Shown: positions 34,732-44,012 of the stretch, piece by piece
How the letters are laid out: each line of letters starts with the position of its first letter
Position numbering within the stretch: position 1 is the first letter of the stretch
Source of the DNA: JAFDYH01 sp049840875
Lineage (GTDB): Bacteria; Bacteroidota; Bacteroidia; Chitinophagales; Chitinophagaceae
DNA: 64,000 nt
Reading direction: 5' to 3'
Assembly (NCBI GenBank): GCA_049840875.1
Contig: JASGJE010000011.1
Span: forward strand, 1,116,001 to 1,180,000
Program-made: the position numbers and the translations under genes
Notes under the pieces: model-generated
The model's input: only the letters and a program-made list of their open reading frames with translations
Told to the model about the DNA's origin: nothing
Database searches by the model: none

Positions 34732-35190
34732 ATGCAAAAAAAAGCACTCTATCCAGCCCTTATAATTTTTTCCGGGGCTTGTGTTTTCTTCGCCTGCAAA
34801 AAGGATTCAACTAATAACAATACTTCTGGTAAAACGAAGACACAATTAATCACTTCATCCACCTGGCGATTCGATAATGCTAAGCTGGCAGGTGTTGATG
34901 TATCCGGCGCTTTTGATGACTGCGAAAAAGATAATACCGTAACCTTTGTTTCCAACGGTACCGGCACTGTCGATGAAGGCGCTACAAAATGCGATGCAGC
35001 AGATCCACAAACTGTTCCTTTTGATTGGACTTTTGAGAACAATGAATCATCAATTCATACAACAACTCCATTATTTCCCGGCACCAGCGATTTTAAAATA
35101 AATTCGCTTTCGGAAACACAGTTAGCCGTTGCAAAGGACACTGTTATTTTGGGAACAACACAGACTTTCGTCGTAACATTCAAGCATTAA
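34732..35190 (+). CDS. Lipocalin-like lipoprotein
   Basis: A 152-residue protein with a lipoprotein signal peptide (ALIIFSGACVFFAC, lipid-modified Cys ~22) and a Thr/Asn-rich linker. A small beta-rich domain starts with a conserved Trp (LITSSTWRFDNAKLAGV), as in the Bacteroidota lipocalin-like (Lipocalin_5-type) lipoproteins. It is predicted to sit in the periplasm or on the outer membrane; ligand unknown. Its stop codon lies 3 bases from the convergent nadE stop. Confidence 0.75.
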   Translation: MQKKALYPALIIFSGACVFFACKKDSTNNNTSGKTKTQLITSSTWRFDNAKLAGVDVSGAFDDCEKDNTVTFVSNGTGTVDEGATKCDAADPQTVPFDWTFENNESSIHTTTPLFPGTSDFKINSLSETQLAVAKDTVILGTTQTFVVTFKH

Positions 35191-35193
35191 ACA

Positions 35194-36897
35194 CTAACTA
35201 AGATACTTTCCGACAATTGGCATACGTCTTCCTACTCCAAACGCTTTATTGCTCACCCGGATAATCGGGCAAAACTGGTTCCTCTTGTATTCATTTGTGT
35301 TGACTAATTTCAACACTCTAGTCACCAATGCAGCATCAAACCCTTTAGCAATAATTTCTTTCGGGCCCCGACGTAGCTCAATATATTCATATAATATTCT
35401 GTCAAGGATATCGTAATCAGGTAAGCTATCACTGTCTTTCTGATTAGGGCGTAGTTCGGCAGATGGCGGCTTCACTATGATGTTTGAGGGTATAACCTCC
35501 TTAACTCTGTTGATGTGCTTTGCCAGTGCATACACCTGCATCTTATATAAATCACCCAGCACGCCCAAACCTCCAGCCATGTCGCCGTAGAGTGTTCCAT
35601 AACCAGTAGCCAATTCACTTTTATTGGAAGTATTCAGTAGTATGTAACCAAATTTATTGGCAATCGCCATCAATAAATTACCTCTTGTGCGGGCCTGTAT
35701 ATTTTCTTCGGCTAATCCAAAAGGAAGTTCTTTGAATATCGGCCGGAGTTCTGTCAAAAAAATTTCAAAAATGTTTTTTATAGGAACGATGTTATACTCA
35801 TTTTCCAAATTCTTACTCAATTGTTCTGCATCATCTACCGAATGTGAAGTAGAAAATTGAGATGGCATCAATATCGCTCTTACATTTTCTTTTCCCAACG
35901 CTTCTACCGCCAATGCCTGTACGACAGCGCTATCAATACCACCTGAAGCTCCGAGTATGGCTTTGCTGAAACCCATTTTACCGAAGTAATCTTTTATCCC
36001 AAGTAAAAGCGCCTGGTGAATTTCTTCGATATTTTTTTCACCGGTTAAATATGCAATTGTATCCGAGCCATACCCTACGTCGGCTGAGGAATAATAATAT
36101 TTTTCTTCAATGGGCTTTGAAGAATGTTGTAAAGTACATAGTTTTTCAAGATCGAACATTGCATAGTCTTCTTCGAAATAGCTCATCTCTTTCACTTTAT
36201 TGCCGTTGATATCATAAACAAGGCTTCCTCCATCGAATACTATCTCTGTTTGCGAGCCAACGGTATTGCAATACAACATTGGCAATTTGTACTTTATCGT
36301 ATGCGCCTTTACGATACTATTACGGACAATATCCTGGGCATAATTATAAGGCGATGCAGAAATATTGATCATAACATCCGGGGCAAAAGGCATCAGTTGC
36401 TCCATTGGTGTAATCCTGTACAATGGATTATCACCCATATTCCAGATGTCCTCGCAAATTGTAATGGCTAATTTCTTTCCTTTAAAATTGGCGATGTTCC
36501 ATTGATAAGCCGGTTCAAAATAACGATACTCATCAAATACATCGTAGTTCGGAAGAAGTGTTTTATGTATCTCTGCCTTTATCTCTTTTTCGTACAATAA
36601 AAACGCAGCGTTGAACAGATCTTTTCCTTCCACGCGGGGGTTTCGTGCAGGGCTTCCGATAATTACACCAATCGTATCGGCGTATTCACAGATCACGTCA
36701 ATAGAAGCGTAACACTGGTTGATAAAATCGTCAAATTCCAGGAAGTCACGGGGAGGATAACCGCAAACACACAACTCAGAAAAAACTACGAGATCTGCTC
36801 CGTCATTTTTTGCTTTCTCAATTCCTGCAATTATTTTCTTCCTGTTTTCTTCAAAATTGCCAATATGATAATTCTGCTGGGCTAATGCGATTTTCAT
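35194..36897 (-). CDS. nadE: Glutamine-dependent NAD+ synthetase
   Basis: A 567-residue two-domain enzyme making NAD+ from deamido-NAD+ with ATP and glutamine-derived ammonia. The N-terminal nitrilase-fold glutaminase has the catalytic triad E41 (VVFSELCVCGY), K112 (HKTLLPNYDVFDEYRYF) and C148 (AITICEDIWNMGDNP). The C-terminal synthetase has the PP-loop motif SGGIDSA (318-324) and later TSNKSELATGYGTLYGDMAGG. The length is slightly short of the usual ~540-680. The start ATG is conserved in the family. It is followed upstream by a repeat-rich gap. Confidence 0.97.
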   Translation of the reverse strand: MKIALAQQNYHIGNFEENRKKIIAGIEKAKNDGADLVVFSELCVCGYPPRDFLEFDDFINQCYASIDVICEYADTIGVIIGSPARNPRVEGKDLFNAAFLLYEKEIKAEIHKTLLPNYDVFDEYRYFEPAYQWNIANFKGKKLAITICEDIWNMGDNPLYRITPMEQLMPFAPDVMINISASPYNYAQDIVRNSIVKAHTIKYKLPMLYCNTVGSQTEIVFDGGSLVYDINGNKVKEMSYFEEDYAMFDLEKLCTLQHSSKPIEEKYYYSSADVGYGSDTIAYLTGEKNIEEIHQALLLGIKDYFGKMGFSKAILGASGGIDSAVVQALAVEALGKENVRAILMPSQFSTSHSVDDAEQLSKNLENEYNIVPIKNIFEIFLTELRPIFKELPFGLAEENIQARTRGNLLMAIANKFGYILLNTSNKSELATGYGTLYGDMAGGLGVLGDLYKMQVYALAKHINRVKEVIPSNIIVKPPSAELRPNQKDSDSLPDYDILDRILYEYIELRRGPKEIIAKGFDAALVTRVLKLVNTNEYKRNQFCPIIRVSNKAFGVGRRMPIVGKYLS

Positions 36898-36921
36898 AGC
36901 GCAAAGTTACAGATTTAGGAA

Positions 36922-37146
36922 AAAGGCATCGAGAAGAGAGAAGGCACAAAGGCATCAAGGCACAGAGGCACAAAGTAAAAGTCATAGCCGTAAGTTGTCT
37001 ATGGTCAATAGTCAAAAGTGCATTCAGCAGAAGATACTTTGTGCGTATGTGCCTTCTCCCTCCTCGATGCCTTGGTGCATCGTTGCCTTCTCTCTTCTCG
37101 TTGCCTTGTTGCCTTTGTGCCTCGTTGCCTCTGTACCTTCTCTTTA
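36922..37146. repeat. Large inverted word-repeat, GGCACAAAG family
   Basis: The left arm (~36922-36975) is a purine-rich string of words such as GGCACAAAG, GGCATCAAGG and GAGAAGAGAGAAGGCA. The right arm (~37036-37146) holds the complementary words CTTTGTGCC, CCTTGATGCC-like and TGCCTTCTCTCTTCTC. The loop (~36976-37035) contains a third word type (GTCTATGGTCAATAGTC). The pattern is periodic at 8-10 bases. The right arm creates a spurious upstream extension of the gldB frame. Confidence 0.75.
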
Positions 37147-37197
37147 ACACTGAATTTATACCTTCGCACACAACATCGAAAAACCTCTTTCGTTACT

Positions 37198-38253
37198 ATG
37201 AGCATGCAAAAAATATCTGTTTTTGTTATTCTATCCTCTGTATTCTTTTTTTCCTGTAACGATAAATCGACAGCACCTGATATTTCAGGTATTAAAGTTT
37301 CACTAAGTACAGAACGTTTTGACAAAGATTTTTTTAGTAAGGATAGTAATGCTATGGTGTCGGCTTTGCCGGAGCTTCAGGCAAAGTATCCAACGTTCCT
37401 ACCCATTTTTGTCAATTATATTTTAGGACTTGGGCCTATAAGACAGGATAATCCTGCAGCGTTTGAAGGTTCTAAACGATTTCTTCATGTCTCAAAACCG
37501 CTATTCGATTCCGTACAGAAAATCTATTCATCAACAGATGATCTACAGAATAACTTTGAAGACGCTTTCCGTTACGTAAAGTATTATTTTCCCAATTACA
37601 AAGCACCGGATAAAATCATAACAATGGTTGGACCAATTGATGGTCTTGCGCAAATGGGAACCGATCATTCTACCAATTTTATCGGTCGCGATTTTCTGGG
37701 CATCAGCTTACAGTTTTATCTCGGGGCAAATTTCTCCGCCTACAATGATGAATATTTTATCACCAATGTAGCGCCGCAATACCGAAGCCGTCGTTTTGAA
37801 AAAAAATATATTGTTCCCGATGCGATGAAATTAATTGTAGATGATTTGTTTCCCGATCAAACAAATGGCAGGCCATTGATTGACCAGATGATTGAGAAAG
37901 GAAAACAATGGTGGCTGTTGGATAAATTCTTGCCGTCCATGGCTGATTCTTTAAAGACAGGTTATACACAGCGACAACTGGAATGGTGCAAGGTGAATGA
38001 AGGATTGATCTGGAATCAAATCATTACCAACGAAAACTTATACAGCATAGATCCTGTATCGATACAAACTTATATTGGCGAATCTCCATTCACTCAAACA
38101 ATGCCGGAACAATCACCGGGAAATCTTGGGCCATGGATCGGATTGCAAATTGTAAAAAAGTTTGTATCAAACAACTCTTCACTCACTCCGGAGCAGGTAA
38201 TGAAAACAACTACAAAGAAAATTCTGGAAGAAGCCAAGTATAAACCGAAGTAA
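37198..38253 (+). CDS. gldB: Gliding motility lipoprotein GldB-like
   Basis: A 351-residue lipoprotein with a signal peptide (ISVFVILSSVFFFSC, lipid-modified Cys) and the GldB-type core: LSTERFDKDFF, then YPTFLPIFVNYILGLGP, YYFPNYKAPDKIITMVGPIDG, LGANFSAY and a C-terminal GPWIGLQIVKKFV segment. GldB is an essential component of Flavobacterium gliding; related proteins are widespread in Bacteroidota, and motility need not follow. The frame is open back to 37018, but that stretch is entirely word-repeat, so the ATG at 37198 (or 37204) is the real start. Confidence 0.87.
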   Translation: MSMQKISVFVILSSVFFFSCNDKSTAPDISGIKVSLSTERFDKDFFSKDSNAMVSALPELQAKYPTFLPIFVNYILGLGPIRQDNPAAFEGSKRFLHVSKPLFDSVQKIYSSTDDLQNNFEDAFRYVKYYFPNYKAPDKIITMVGPIDGLAQMGTDHSTNFIGRDFLGISLQFYLGANFSAYNDEYFITNVAPQYRSRRFEKKYIVPDAMKLIVDDLFPDQTNGRPLIDQMIEKGKQWWLLDKFLPSMADSLKTGYTQRQLEWCKVNEGLIWNQIITNENLYSIDPVSIQTYIGESPFTQTMPEQSPGNLGPWIGLQIVKKFVSNNSSLTPEQVMKTTTKKILEEAKYKPK

Positions 38254-38265
38254 CCCGTGAAAAAA

Positions 38266-38290
38266 AATCCCGATAGTTATCGGGAGAAAA
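38266..38290. terminator. Convergent hairpin between gldB and apaG (CCCGATA...TATCGGG)
   Basis: Arms TCCCGATA and TATCGGGA (38268-38275, 38278-38285) with a two-base spacer form a near-perfect palindrome. On the minus strand a T-run follows, fitting a terminator for apaG; on the plus strand the run is A-rich. CCCGATA-type palindromes of this kind recur in Bacteroidota genomes. Confidence 0.65.
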
Positions 38291-38324
38291 ATTAAGAGCG
38301 ATTGAAGTGTTCTATATCCTCTTT

Positions 38325-38711
38325 TTAATTATTCTTAAACGGAACAATCATTTCAAAAGCCGGAATGTTCACCTCAAACATAGATTTGTTATTAAGGTTT
38401 TCCATTTGGTAGGTTCCTGACATTCTGCCCATCTCAGAACGAAGATTACATCCGCTTACATAAGTATATTTTTCGCCAGGAGTTAAAGTAGGCTGTACAC
38501 CAACTACCCCTTCTCCTTCCACTTCCCGGCTGGTACCATTGCTGTCAAATATGTTCCAGTGGCGCCGGTGCAGTTTTACCGCAAATGAGTTGTGATTCTC
38601 GATGCTGATTCGATAAGCAAACATAAATTCCAATTGCAGCGGGTTGCTGTAATCCGGCTGGTAAAAAGTTTCTACACTTACTTCAACGCCTTCGGAAATT
38701 GTACTTGTCAT
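38325..38711 (-). CDS. apaG: ApaG family protein
   Basis: A 128-residue single-domain beta-sandwich of the ApaG (DUF525) family. It has VSVETFYQPDYS, FAYRISIENHNSFAVKLHRRHW, VEGEGVVGVQPTLTPGEKYTYVSGC and the C-terminal GTYQMENLNNKSMFEVNIPAF. Salmonella CorD/ApaG affects Co2+ and Mg2+ efflux; the precise function is unresolved. The start and length match the family. It is monocistronic, with a terminator-like palindrome downstream. Confidence 0.95.
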   Translation of the reverse strand: MTSTISEGVEVSVETFYQPDYSNPLQLEFMFAYRISIENHNSFAVKLHRRHWNIFDSNGTSREVEGEGVVGVQPTLTPGEKYTYVSGCNLRSEMGRMSGTYQMENLNNKSMFEVNIPAFEMIVPFKNN

Positions 38712-38969
38712 AGCTTATATTGTAAATGTAAAGAAAAACCACAACGATCGTATCTGTTGGTGATTGTTTTAGTAGAAAACCCGCTTTCACCCTGCTATAA
38801 AGGATGGAAAATTATTCATCAACACTTCACAACGCTTTACAGAACAACCCCTAATTTTGAAGCATATTCCATGATTTTTTCAGACGATTGGCTTAAGGTT
38901 TATCATTTAGCAATAGTTGAGTGACTAAACGTGGGCCATTGTTATTTAAATACTTAAAATACTATATAC

Positions 38970-40422
38970 ATGAAAATTGCAGTCGCCAAAGGTGATGGTA
39001 TTGGGACCGGAAATAATGGATGCAGTTTTAAAAATATTTGAAGCCAATAAGGTGCCGCTTGAATATGAGTTTGTAGAAATGGGGAAATGGGTGTTCGATA
39101 AAGGTTTCAACAATGGAATGACGCCGGAAGCGAAACTGGCAATTGAATCATTGGGGCTTTTATTTAAAGGGCCGATGGAAACACCAAAAGGAAAAGGCGT
39201 TAAAAGTATAAACGTTACCGCAAGGAAAACATGGAATACCTACGCGAATAAAAGAGCTTTTCAAAGTTTGCACGGTGTGGATACAGTTTTCAGTAAAGCA
39301 GGAATTCCAATTGATGTTACCGTTGTTCGCGAAAATATCGAAGATACCTACGGTGGTATCGAGCATATGATTACGCATGATGTAGCATTAAGCCGTCGCT
39401 TCATTACACGACCAGGCAGTATGCAAGTGATCCGGTATGCATTTTTAATGGCAAAACAAAAAAATGCAAAACGCATTACCTGTGGTCATAAAGCAAACAT
39501 CATGAAAATAACTGACGGACTTTTTCTTGAGTGCTTTTATGAAGTGGCCAAGGAATTTCCTGAATTAAAAGCAGATGATATCATCGTAGATGATCTCTGT
39601 ATGAAATTGGTTACTCGTCCTGATACCTTTGATGTTGTTGTATTAACCAATCTGCAGGGTGATATTGTATCTGATCTTTGCGCCGGCCTGGTTGGCGGTT
39701 TAGGCTTTGCCCCATCTGCAAACATCGGCGATCATATCTCAATTTTTGAAGCGGTACATGGAACGGCGCCGGATATTGCCGGTAAAAACATCGCCAATCC
39801 TACAGCGCTATTATTGAGCGGCATTGCAATGCTCCGTCACGTTGGCTTGACAGGTAATGCAGGCGAAATTGAAAACGCATTATTATACACACTCGAAAGC
39901 GGCGTACATACAGGCGATTTTGGTGATAAAACAAAACCTTCGGTAAATACAACACAATTCGCTGAAGCAATTATCAACAATTTTGGAAAGAAGCCTGCCG
40001 TTGGCGCAAAAGAAATCATTCCAAACCAGCCAGGCACCCCTACTCCCTTTAAGCTGGCTCAGAATTCAATGATGGTTTCCAATGAAACAGGTAACGAAGA
40101 TATTGTCGGCGTGGATCTCTTTATCGAAAGCCAGGAACAACCAGAAGCCATCGCCCATAAATGTCAACGACATGCCGGTGTTAAGTTCAAACTGGTTAAC
40201 ATCAGCAATCGCGGCACACAGGTATGGCCTACCGGTTCTGTATATACAAACCTAGTAAATCAATACAACGTTCGCTTTGAAAGTCTTGATGATTCGCCAT
40301 TGAACCAGCAAGATGTAATTGGCCTTTATGTCAGTATGAGCGGCAATTTTAAAATCTGCTCGCTTGAATTATTGAATAGCTGGGACGGAAAGAAAGCATA
40401 CAGTCTGGCGCAGGGGCAGTAA
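38970..40422 (+). CDS. icd: NADP-dependent isocitrate dehydrogenase (Thermus-type, frameshift near start)
   Basis: An ~483-residue isocitrate/isopropylmalate-dehydrogenase-family enzyme with TCA-cycle function. The ATG at 38970 begins MKIAVAKGDGIG, the expected N-terminus, but the frame changes at the G-run 39003-39005: removing one G gives GDGIGPEIMDAVLKIFEAN. The catalytic-site segments VRENIEDTYGGIEH and FEAVHGTAPDIAGKNIANP are intact. The extra C-terminal ~140 residues (from about EDIVGVDLFIESQEQ) match the Thermus-type IDH extension. An in-frame TTG at 38977 gives a wrong N-terminus. A one-base insertion, probably an assembly error, is the simplest reading. Confidence 0.92.
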
Positions 40423-40588
40423 GAGTTGTGCGGTATCAGGAGGGAACGTTCAAATTATTGGAAACTTCCTATATTTTTCTGTGAAAAGTTCAGTGACACT
40501 CTATATACTTGACTTTATCCCACAGTTTTTCCCGTTGTTTAGGAAGCAACCGTTGCCAACCTAATCATTTGCAATATTTAAGAAAATG

Positions 40589-40627
40589 AAAAGAGGGGTT
40601 CAATAATCTAATTGAACCCCTCTTTTT
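40589..40627. terminator. Bidirectional terminator between icd and tonB
   Basis: A 16-bp stem (AAAAGAGGGGTTCAAT with ATTGAACCCCTCTTTT) around a 6-base loop, A-rich on one side and T-rich on the other, so it can end both convergent transcripts. Confidence 0.92.
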
Positions 40628-40653
40628 GACTATAGTCGGTATTTTTAGCTTCC

Positions 40654-41481
40654 TTATTCTGCTTGTACCACAAATGTGATTGGCTGTTTACGATAAGCTT
40701 TTACCTGGCGACCATTTTGTTGAGCAGGTGTCCATTTCGGCCCTTTCTTAATGATCTTTACAGCTTCATCTTCCATACCAAAACCGTGACTGGTTAATGG
40801 CTTTACATCACTTATGTTGCCTTCCTTATCCACGATAAATTGTACCCATACAGTGTAAGAACCTTCAGGCGCACCATTGTCAACAGGTGTATTTGCATTC
40901 AGGTTTCTTTCAAGATATTTACGCCATGCACTTTCACCACCGGGGAAAGCAGCTTCAATTTCCACCTTTTCAAATATCTTGTTTTCGTCGTCTTCTTTCT
41001 TTTCTTCAATAACCTGCTTACCCTGGTCAACCGGTGCAGCAAGACCTTCATCTTTTATACCTTCCTGGTTTGTAACGTCAATTTTGGTATCCTCTAACTG
41101 CTTTGTTTCAGGTGGTATTTCATCCTTCTTCACCTCTTCATCTTTTACGATTTTGGGAGGTGTGAACTTTGTCATTTCCACCTTCGGAGGCTCTTGCTTT
41201 GGCGGTGGTGGCGGAGGAGGCTCAGGCTTCTTCTCTTCCTCTTGCTTGAGGTCTTCAAGAACCACATCTTTTACATTTAGCTTACCGTTATCCTTCGATT
41301 TCAGGCTATTCGCCAGAAATGAGCCACCCAGTGCGATGAGCGCAATAGAAGCAGTAATAATCAACGCTCTGGTGATACGGCTATTATAGGTTTTCCGTAA
41401 CTCATAAGCGCCGTAGTCCTTATTACGCCCCTCAAAAACCAGGTCAAGGATATCAGCGTTTAGAATTTTGTTTGCTTCCAT
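40654..41481 (-). CDS. tonB: TonB family energy-transducing protein
   Basis: A 275-residue protein with an N-terminal cytoplasmic segment, a membrane helix (~37-56), a Pro/Lys/Glu-rich periplasmic linker with a seven-proline run (PEPPPPPPPKQEPPK) and a C-terminal TonB domain (~185-273: YTVWVQFIVDKEGNISDVKPL to WTPAQQNGRQVKAYRKQPI). It transduces proton-motive force to TonB-dependent outer-membrane receptors. It ends the ExbB-ExbD-ExbD-TonB operon, the standard Bacteroidota arrangement. Confidence 0.94.
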   Translation of the reverse strand: MEANKILNADILDLVFEGRNKDYGAYELRKTYNSRITRALIITASIALIALGGSFLANSLKSKDNGKLNVKDVVLEDLKQEEEKKPEPPPPPPPKQEPPKVEMTKFTPPKIVKDEEVKKDEIPPETKQLEDTKIDVTNQEGIKDEGLAAPVDQGKQVIEEKKEDDENKIFEKVEIEAAFPGGESAWRKYLERNLNANTPVDNGAPEGSYTVWVQFIVDKEGNISDVKPLTSHGFGMEDEAVKIIKKGPKWTPAQQNGRQVKAYRKQPITFVVQAE

Positions 41482-41540
41482 TTTAAAGTTTTATTAAGAA
41501 TTAGGATGCAAAACATGCATCATTCCATATTACTATTTTA

Positions 41541-42182
41541 CTATTTGGCTGGCGCCGTTTCTGCTGTCGGAGCAACATATGTTCCTTCAGTCTTATGAAT
41601 CAGGTCCAATTCCTGGGGGAAAAGGTCAACCATTGCAAAGCGTTTCACCCCATTGATAGTCATCTCATCCAGGATGTCAACCGTATTTTTATACGTCGCA
41701 TCCGGATCTGGCTTAATTACCACTACAAAATCTCTATCCAGGCAAGAATTCTTATCACCGCCATTCTTAGCCCAAATAGCTTCGCAACCAGCATCATGAA
41801 CGTGGCTTGCAATAACCGCCTTTCTTTTACTGATAATCTCGTCACGGATTTTTGCAAAAGTGGTAGTCTGAAAATTGGAGGCATCGGGCAATAACTGGCC
41901 TTCATAGTAATACACTACGTTATTCTTAGCCAGCATTATTGTCAGCGCTCCTGACTCTTTCGCCTTGTTCTGATCTTTATCGTCTTTAGTATCCTTTGGC
42001 ATATAAAGATCCATTGTGGATGGTGTGCTCATCGTCGTAGTAAAAATAAAGAACGTGATAAGCAAAAAACCAAGATCCACCATCGGCGTCATGTCAACAC
42101 GGGTAGAAAGTTTTTTCGCTTTCTTCACACCTGGGCCCTTCTTATGACCGCCACCACCACCGCCTTCTTCTATACTTGCCAT
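41541..42182 (-). CDS. exbD: ExbD/TolR-family biopolymer transport protein (second copy)
   Basis: A 213-residue protein with a Gly-rich N-terminus (EEGGGGGGHKK), a single membrane helix holding the proton-coupling Asp36 (RVDMTPMVDLGFLLITFFIF), and a periplasmic domain. ExbD forms the motor channel with ExbB. Two ExbD copies in tandem are typical in Bacteroidota and may form heteromers. It is 25 bases downstream of the first exbD and 59 bases upstream of tonB. Confidence 0.93.
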   Translation of the reverse strand: MASIEEGGGGGGHKKGPGVKKAKKLSTRVDMTPMVDLGFLLITFFIFTTTMSTPSTMDLYMPKDTKDDKDQNKAKESGALTIMLAKNNVVYYYEGQLLPDASNFQTTTFAKIRDEIISKRKAVIASHVHDAGCEAIWAKNGGDKNSCLDRDFVVVIKPDPDATYKNTVDILDEMTINGVKRFAMVDLFPQELDLIHKTEGTYVAPTAETAPAK

Positions 42183-42206
42183 AGTTTAAGTTTTAGGATT
42201 ATGAAA

Positions 42207-42887
42207 TTATTGTGGTTTAGCCCCCGCTTTCGCTTCAGCTGCTCTTTCCTTAGATAACTCTGTGCCTGCCGGAACGTCTTCCACTGCTGTTACCAATTGA
42301 AATTTGTAAATATCATTACGTTTAAATGAATTCAATATCTCTTTAAACTGAGGATATTTAGCATTGTTATCGCCCTTAATCAAATAGTTGATTTTCTTAT
42401 TTGTGCTGGCAAAAGCATTAACAGCGTCGCGAATCCAGTAGGTCAGTTCATTACTTGCAGAGTCCTTGATCGGAATACCAGGTTGTTTTATGTTACGCTG
42501 ATCATCTGCAGGAATGGCCAATAACTGTTTTAGCTGGGTGAATGGAACACCGATTGCGGGCGTTTTTACAAAATTTCTCATTTCAGCTTCAGTAAGCCCC
42601 AACTGTCTTGTGTCATTCATGTTTTTAATGACAGTATATTTTAAAGTGGGGTCTTTCTCAGCCTGCATGGAAAAAAATACACGACCGGAACTATCAAGAA
42701 CTACAAGTATGGCATCATTCTCAGGAAGAGCTTTTGTAGAAACTGAATTCGGTGTTGTTATCTCCACCGGTTCAGGGGGCTTAAATTTTGTCGCCAGCAT
42801 GAAGAAAGAAAGAATCAGGAAGGCCACGTCCACAAATGGGGTCATGTCCGTCGCCGTACTCTTCTTAGGCATTTTTACACTCGGCAT
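42207..42887 (-). CDS. exbD: ExbD/TolR-family biopolymer transport protein (first copy)
   Basis: A 226-residue protein with one N-terminal membrane helix containing the conserved Asp20 (TATDMTPFVDVAFLILSFFML) and a longer periplasmic domain. It differs in size and sequence from the second copy. It lies 61 bases downstream of exbB in the same operon. Confidence 0.93.
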   Translation of the reverse strand: MPSVKMPKKSTATDMTPFVDVAFLILSFFMLATKFKPPEPVEITTPNSVSTKALPENDAILVVLDSSGRVFFSMQAEKDPTLKYTVIKNMNDTRQLGLTEAEMRNFVKTPAIGVPFTQLKQLLAIPADDQRNIKQPGIPIKDSASNELTYWIRDAVNAFASTNKKINYLIKGDNNAKYPQFKEILNSFKRNDIYKFQLVTAVEDVPAGTELSKERAAEAKAGAKPQ

Positions 42888-42948
42888 TGTCTTCTGATTT
42901 TTAGATTATAAGATTCATTTGTTTTCACTTTCCATAAACATGGTTCTC

Positions 42949-43806
42949 TTATTTATAAAGAGAAGCAAAGCTTTGTGTCAATGTGAAACCAGATTCATCT
43001 ATGCCGTAAGTAATTGCGTCGATTTTTGTAGTAAATACGTTATACATGATCAATGCTACCGCTGAAGTTCCGATACCCAATGCTGTATTATAAAGGGCTT
43101 CTGAGATACCTACCGCGAGTTGGCTTGCAGCGCCTGCGCCACCTTCTTCACCTAATGCGGAGAACGATTTAATCATACCAATAACTGTACCCAACAGGGC
43201 GATCAACGTACCAACTGATGTGATGGTAGAAAGAAACACGAGGTTTTTCTGCAACATTGGTAATTCAAGTGCAGTAGCTTCTTCTACTTCTTTTTGAATA
43301 GCCAATACTTTTTGCTCTGTATTCAAATGTTGCTCGCCGATCATTTCTTTATAGCGGCGAAGACCCGCTTTCATTACGTTTGAAACTGATCCGCGTTGTT
43401 TGTCGCACTCGCTTAAAGCTGCATCTACATTCTTGTTTGCGAGGTGATATTGCACTTTGCGGATAAAATCAGAAATAGAACCATTACCCAATGCTTTACG
43501 GATAGTGAGATATCTTTCGATTGAAAATGTAACCACCATCAAAAACATACCGATCAAAAGCGGTACGATGATTCCACCTTCGTAAATTCTATGGAACGCA
43601 TCCTTTGGTGTTTTATGCTCTGGCCAGAACCAGCCTTCACCCTGAGTTTTAAATCCATCAGGATTCCCCATAATAAAACGCCAGATACAGTATCCGGCAA
43701 CAACGCACAAGATCGGAGCGATCCATGAAATTGCATTTCCGCCTTTTTTTGCCTGAACAGACGTAGCCTTAACAGATGCGGTTGCAGTCGGTTTTGTTTC
43801 AGCCAT
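42949..43806 (-). CDS. exbB: MotA/TolQ/ExbB proton channel family protein
   Basis: A 285-residue inner-membrane protein heading the operon. A short N-terminal helix is followed by an extra helix (~63-90) and the typical ExbB/TolQ helices in the C-terminal half: LVFLSTITSVGTLIALLGTVIGMIKSF and VGISEALYNTALGIGTSAVALIMYN. ExbB forms a pentamer around ExbD. The N-terminal extension (TATASVKATSVQAKKGGN) is rich in Ala/Thr/Lys. Confidence 0.94.
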   Translation of the reverse strand: MAETKPTATASVKATSVQAKKGGNAISWIAPILCVVAGYCIWRFIMGNPDGFKTQGEGWFWPEHKTPKDAFHRIYEGGIIVPLLIGMFLMVVTFSIERYLTIRKALGNGSISDFIRKVQYHLANKNVDAALSECDKQRGSVSNVMKAGLRRYKEMIGEQHLNTEQKVLAIQKEVEEATALELPMLQKNLVFLSTITSVGTLIALLGTVIGMIKSFSALGEEGGAGAASQLAVGISEALYNTALGIGTSAVALIMYNVFTTKIDAITYGIDESGFTLTQSFASLYK

Positions 43807-43968
43807 GATCGTAATTTTTTAGTGTGTTTTAAAAATTTAAAAATTAAAGTCCAGAAATATCCGTTTACAATTCTAAGAAAAAAAGTTTTTAAAAATCGTT
43901 ACTCTGAGTCGAATTTTCTTAAGGAAAGGCCTTCAAGTTAAGGATTTTTTCCAATGCACCAACTCTTT

Positions 43969-43983
43969 GATAAATTATTTATC
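43969..43983. repeat. Short AT-rich palindrome downstream of the MacB-like gene
   Basis: The 15-base palindrome GATAAATTATTTATC lies 30 bases beyond the minus-strand permease stop codon. There is no T-run, so its role as a terminator is unproven. Confidence 0.4.
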
Positions 43984-44012
43984 AGATTAGAAAAGATGCA
44001 CACGTTTGTTAT

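Noticed and set aside
37018..37197. An apparent 60-residue N-terminal extension of gldB
   Set aside because: The extension is the right arm of a word-repeat read as protein (Cys/Leu/Arg-rich), and a clean lipoprotein signal starts at 37198.
38977..39010. TTG start (MQSPKVMVLGPE) for isocitrate dehydrogenase
   Set aside because: The correct N-terminus MKIAVAKGDGIG lies directly upstream in another frame.
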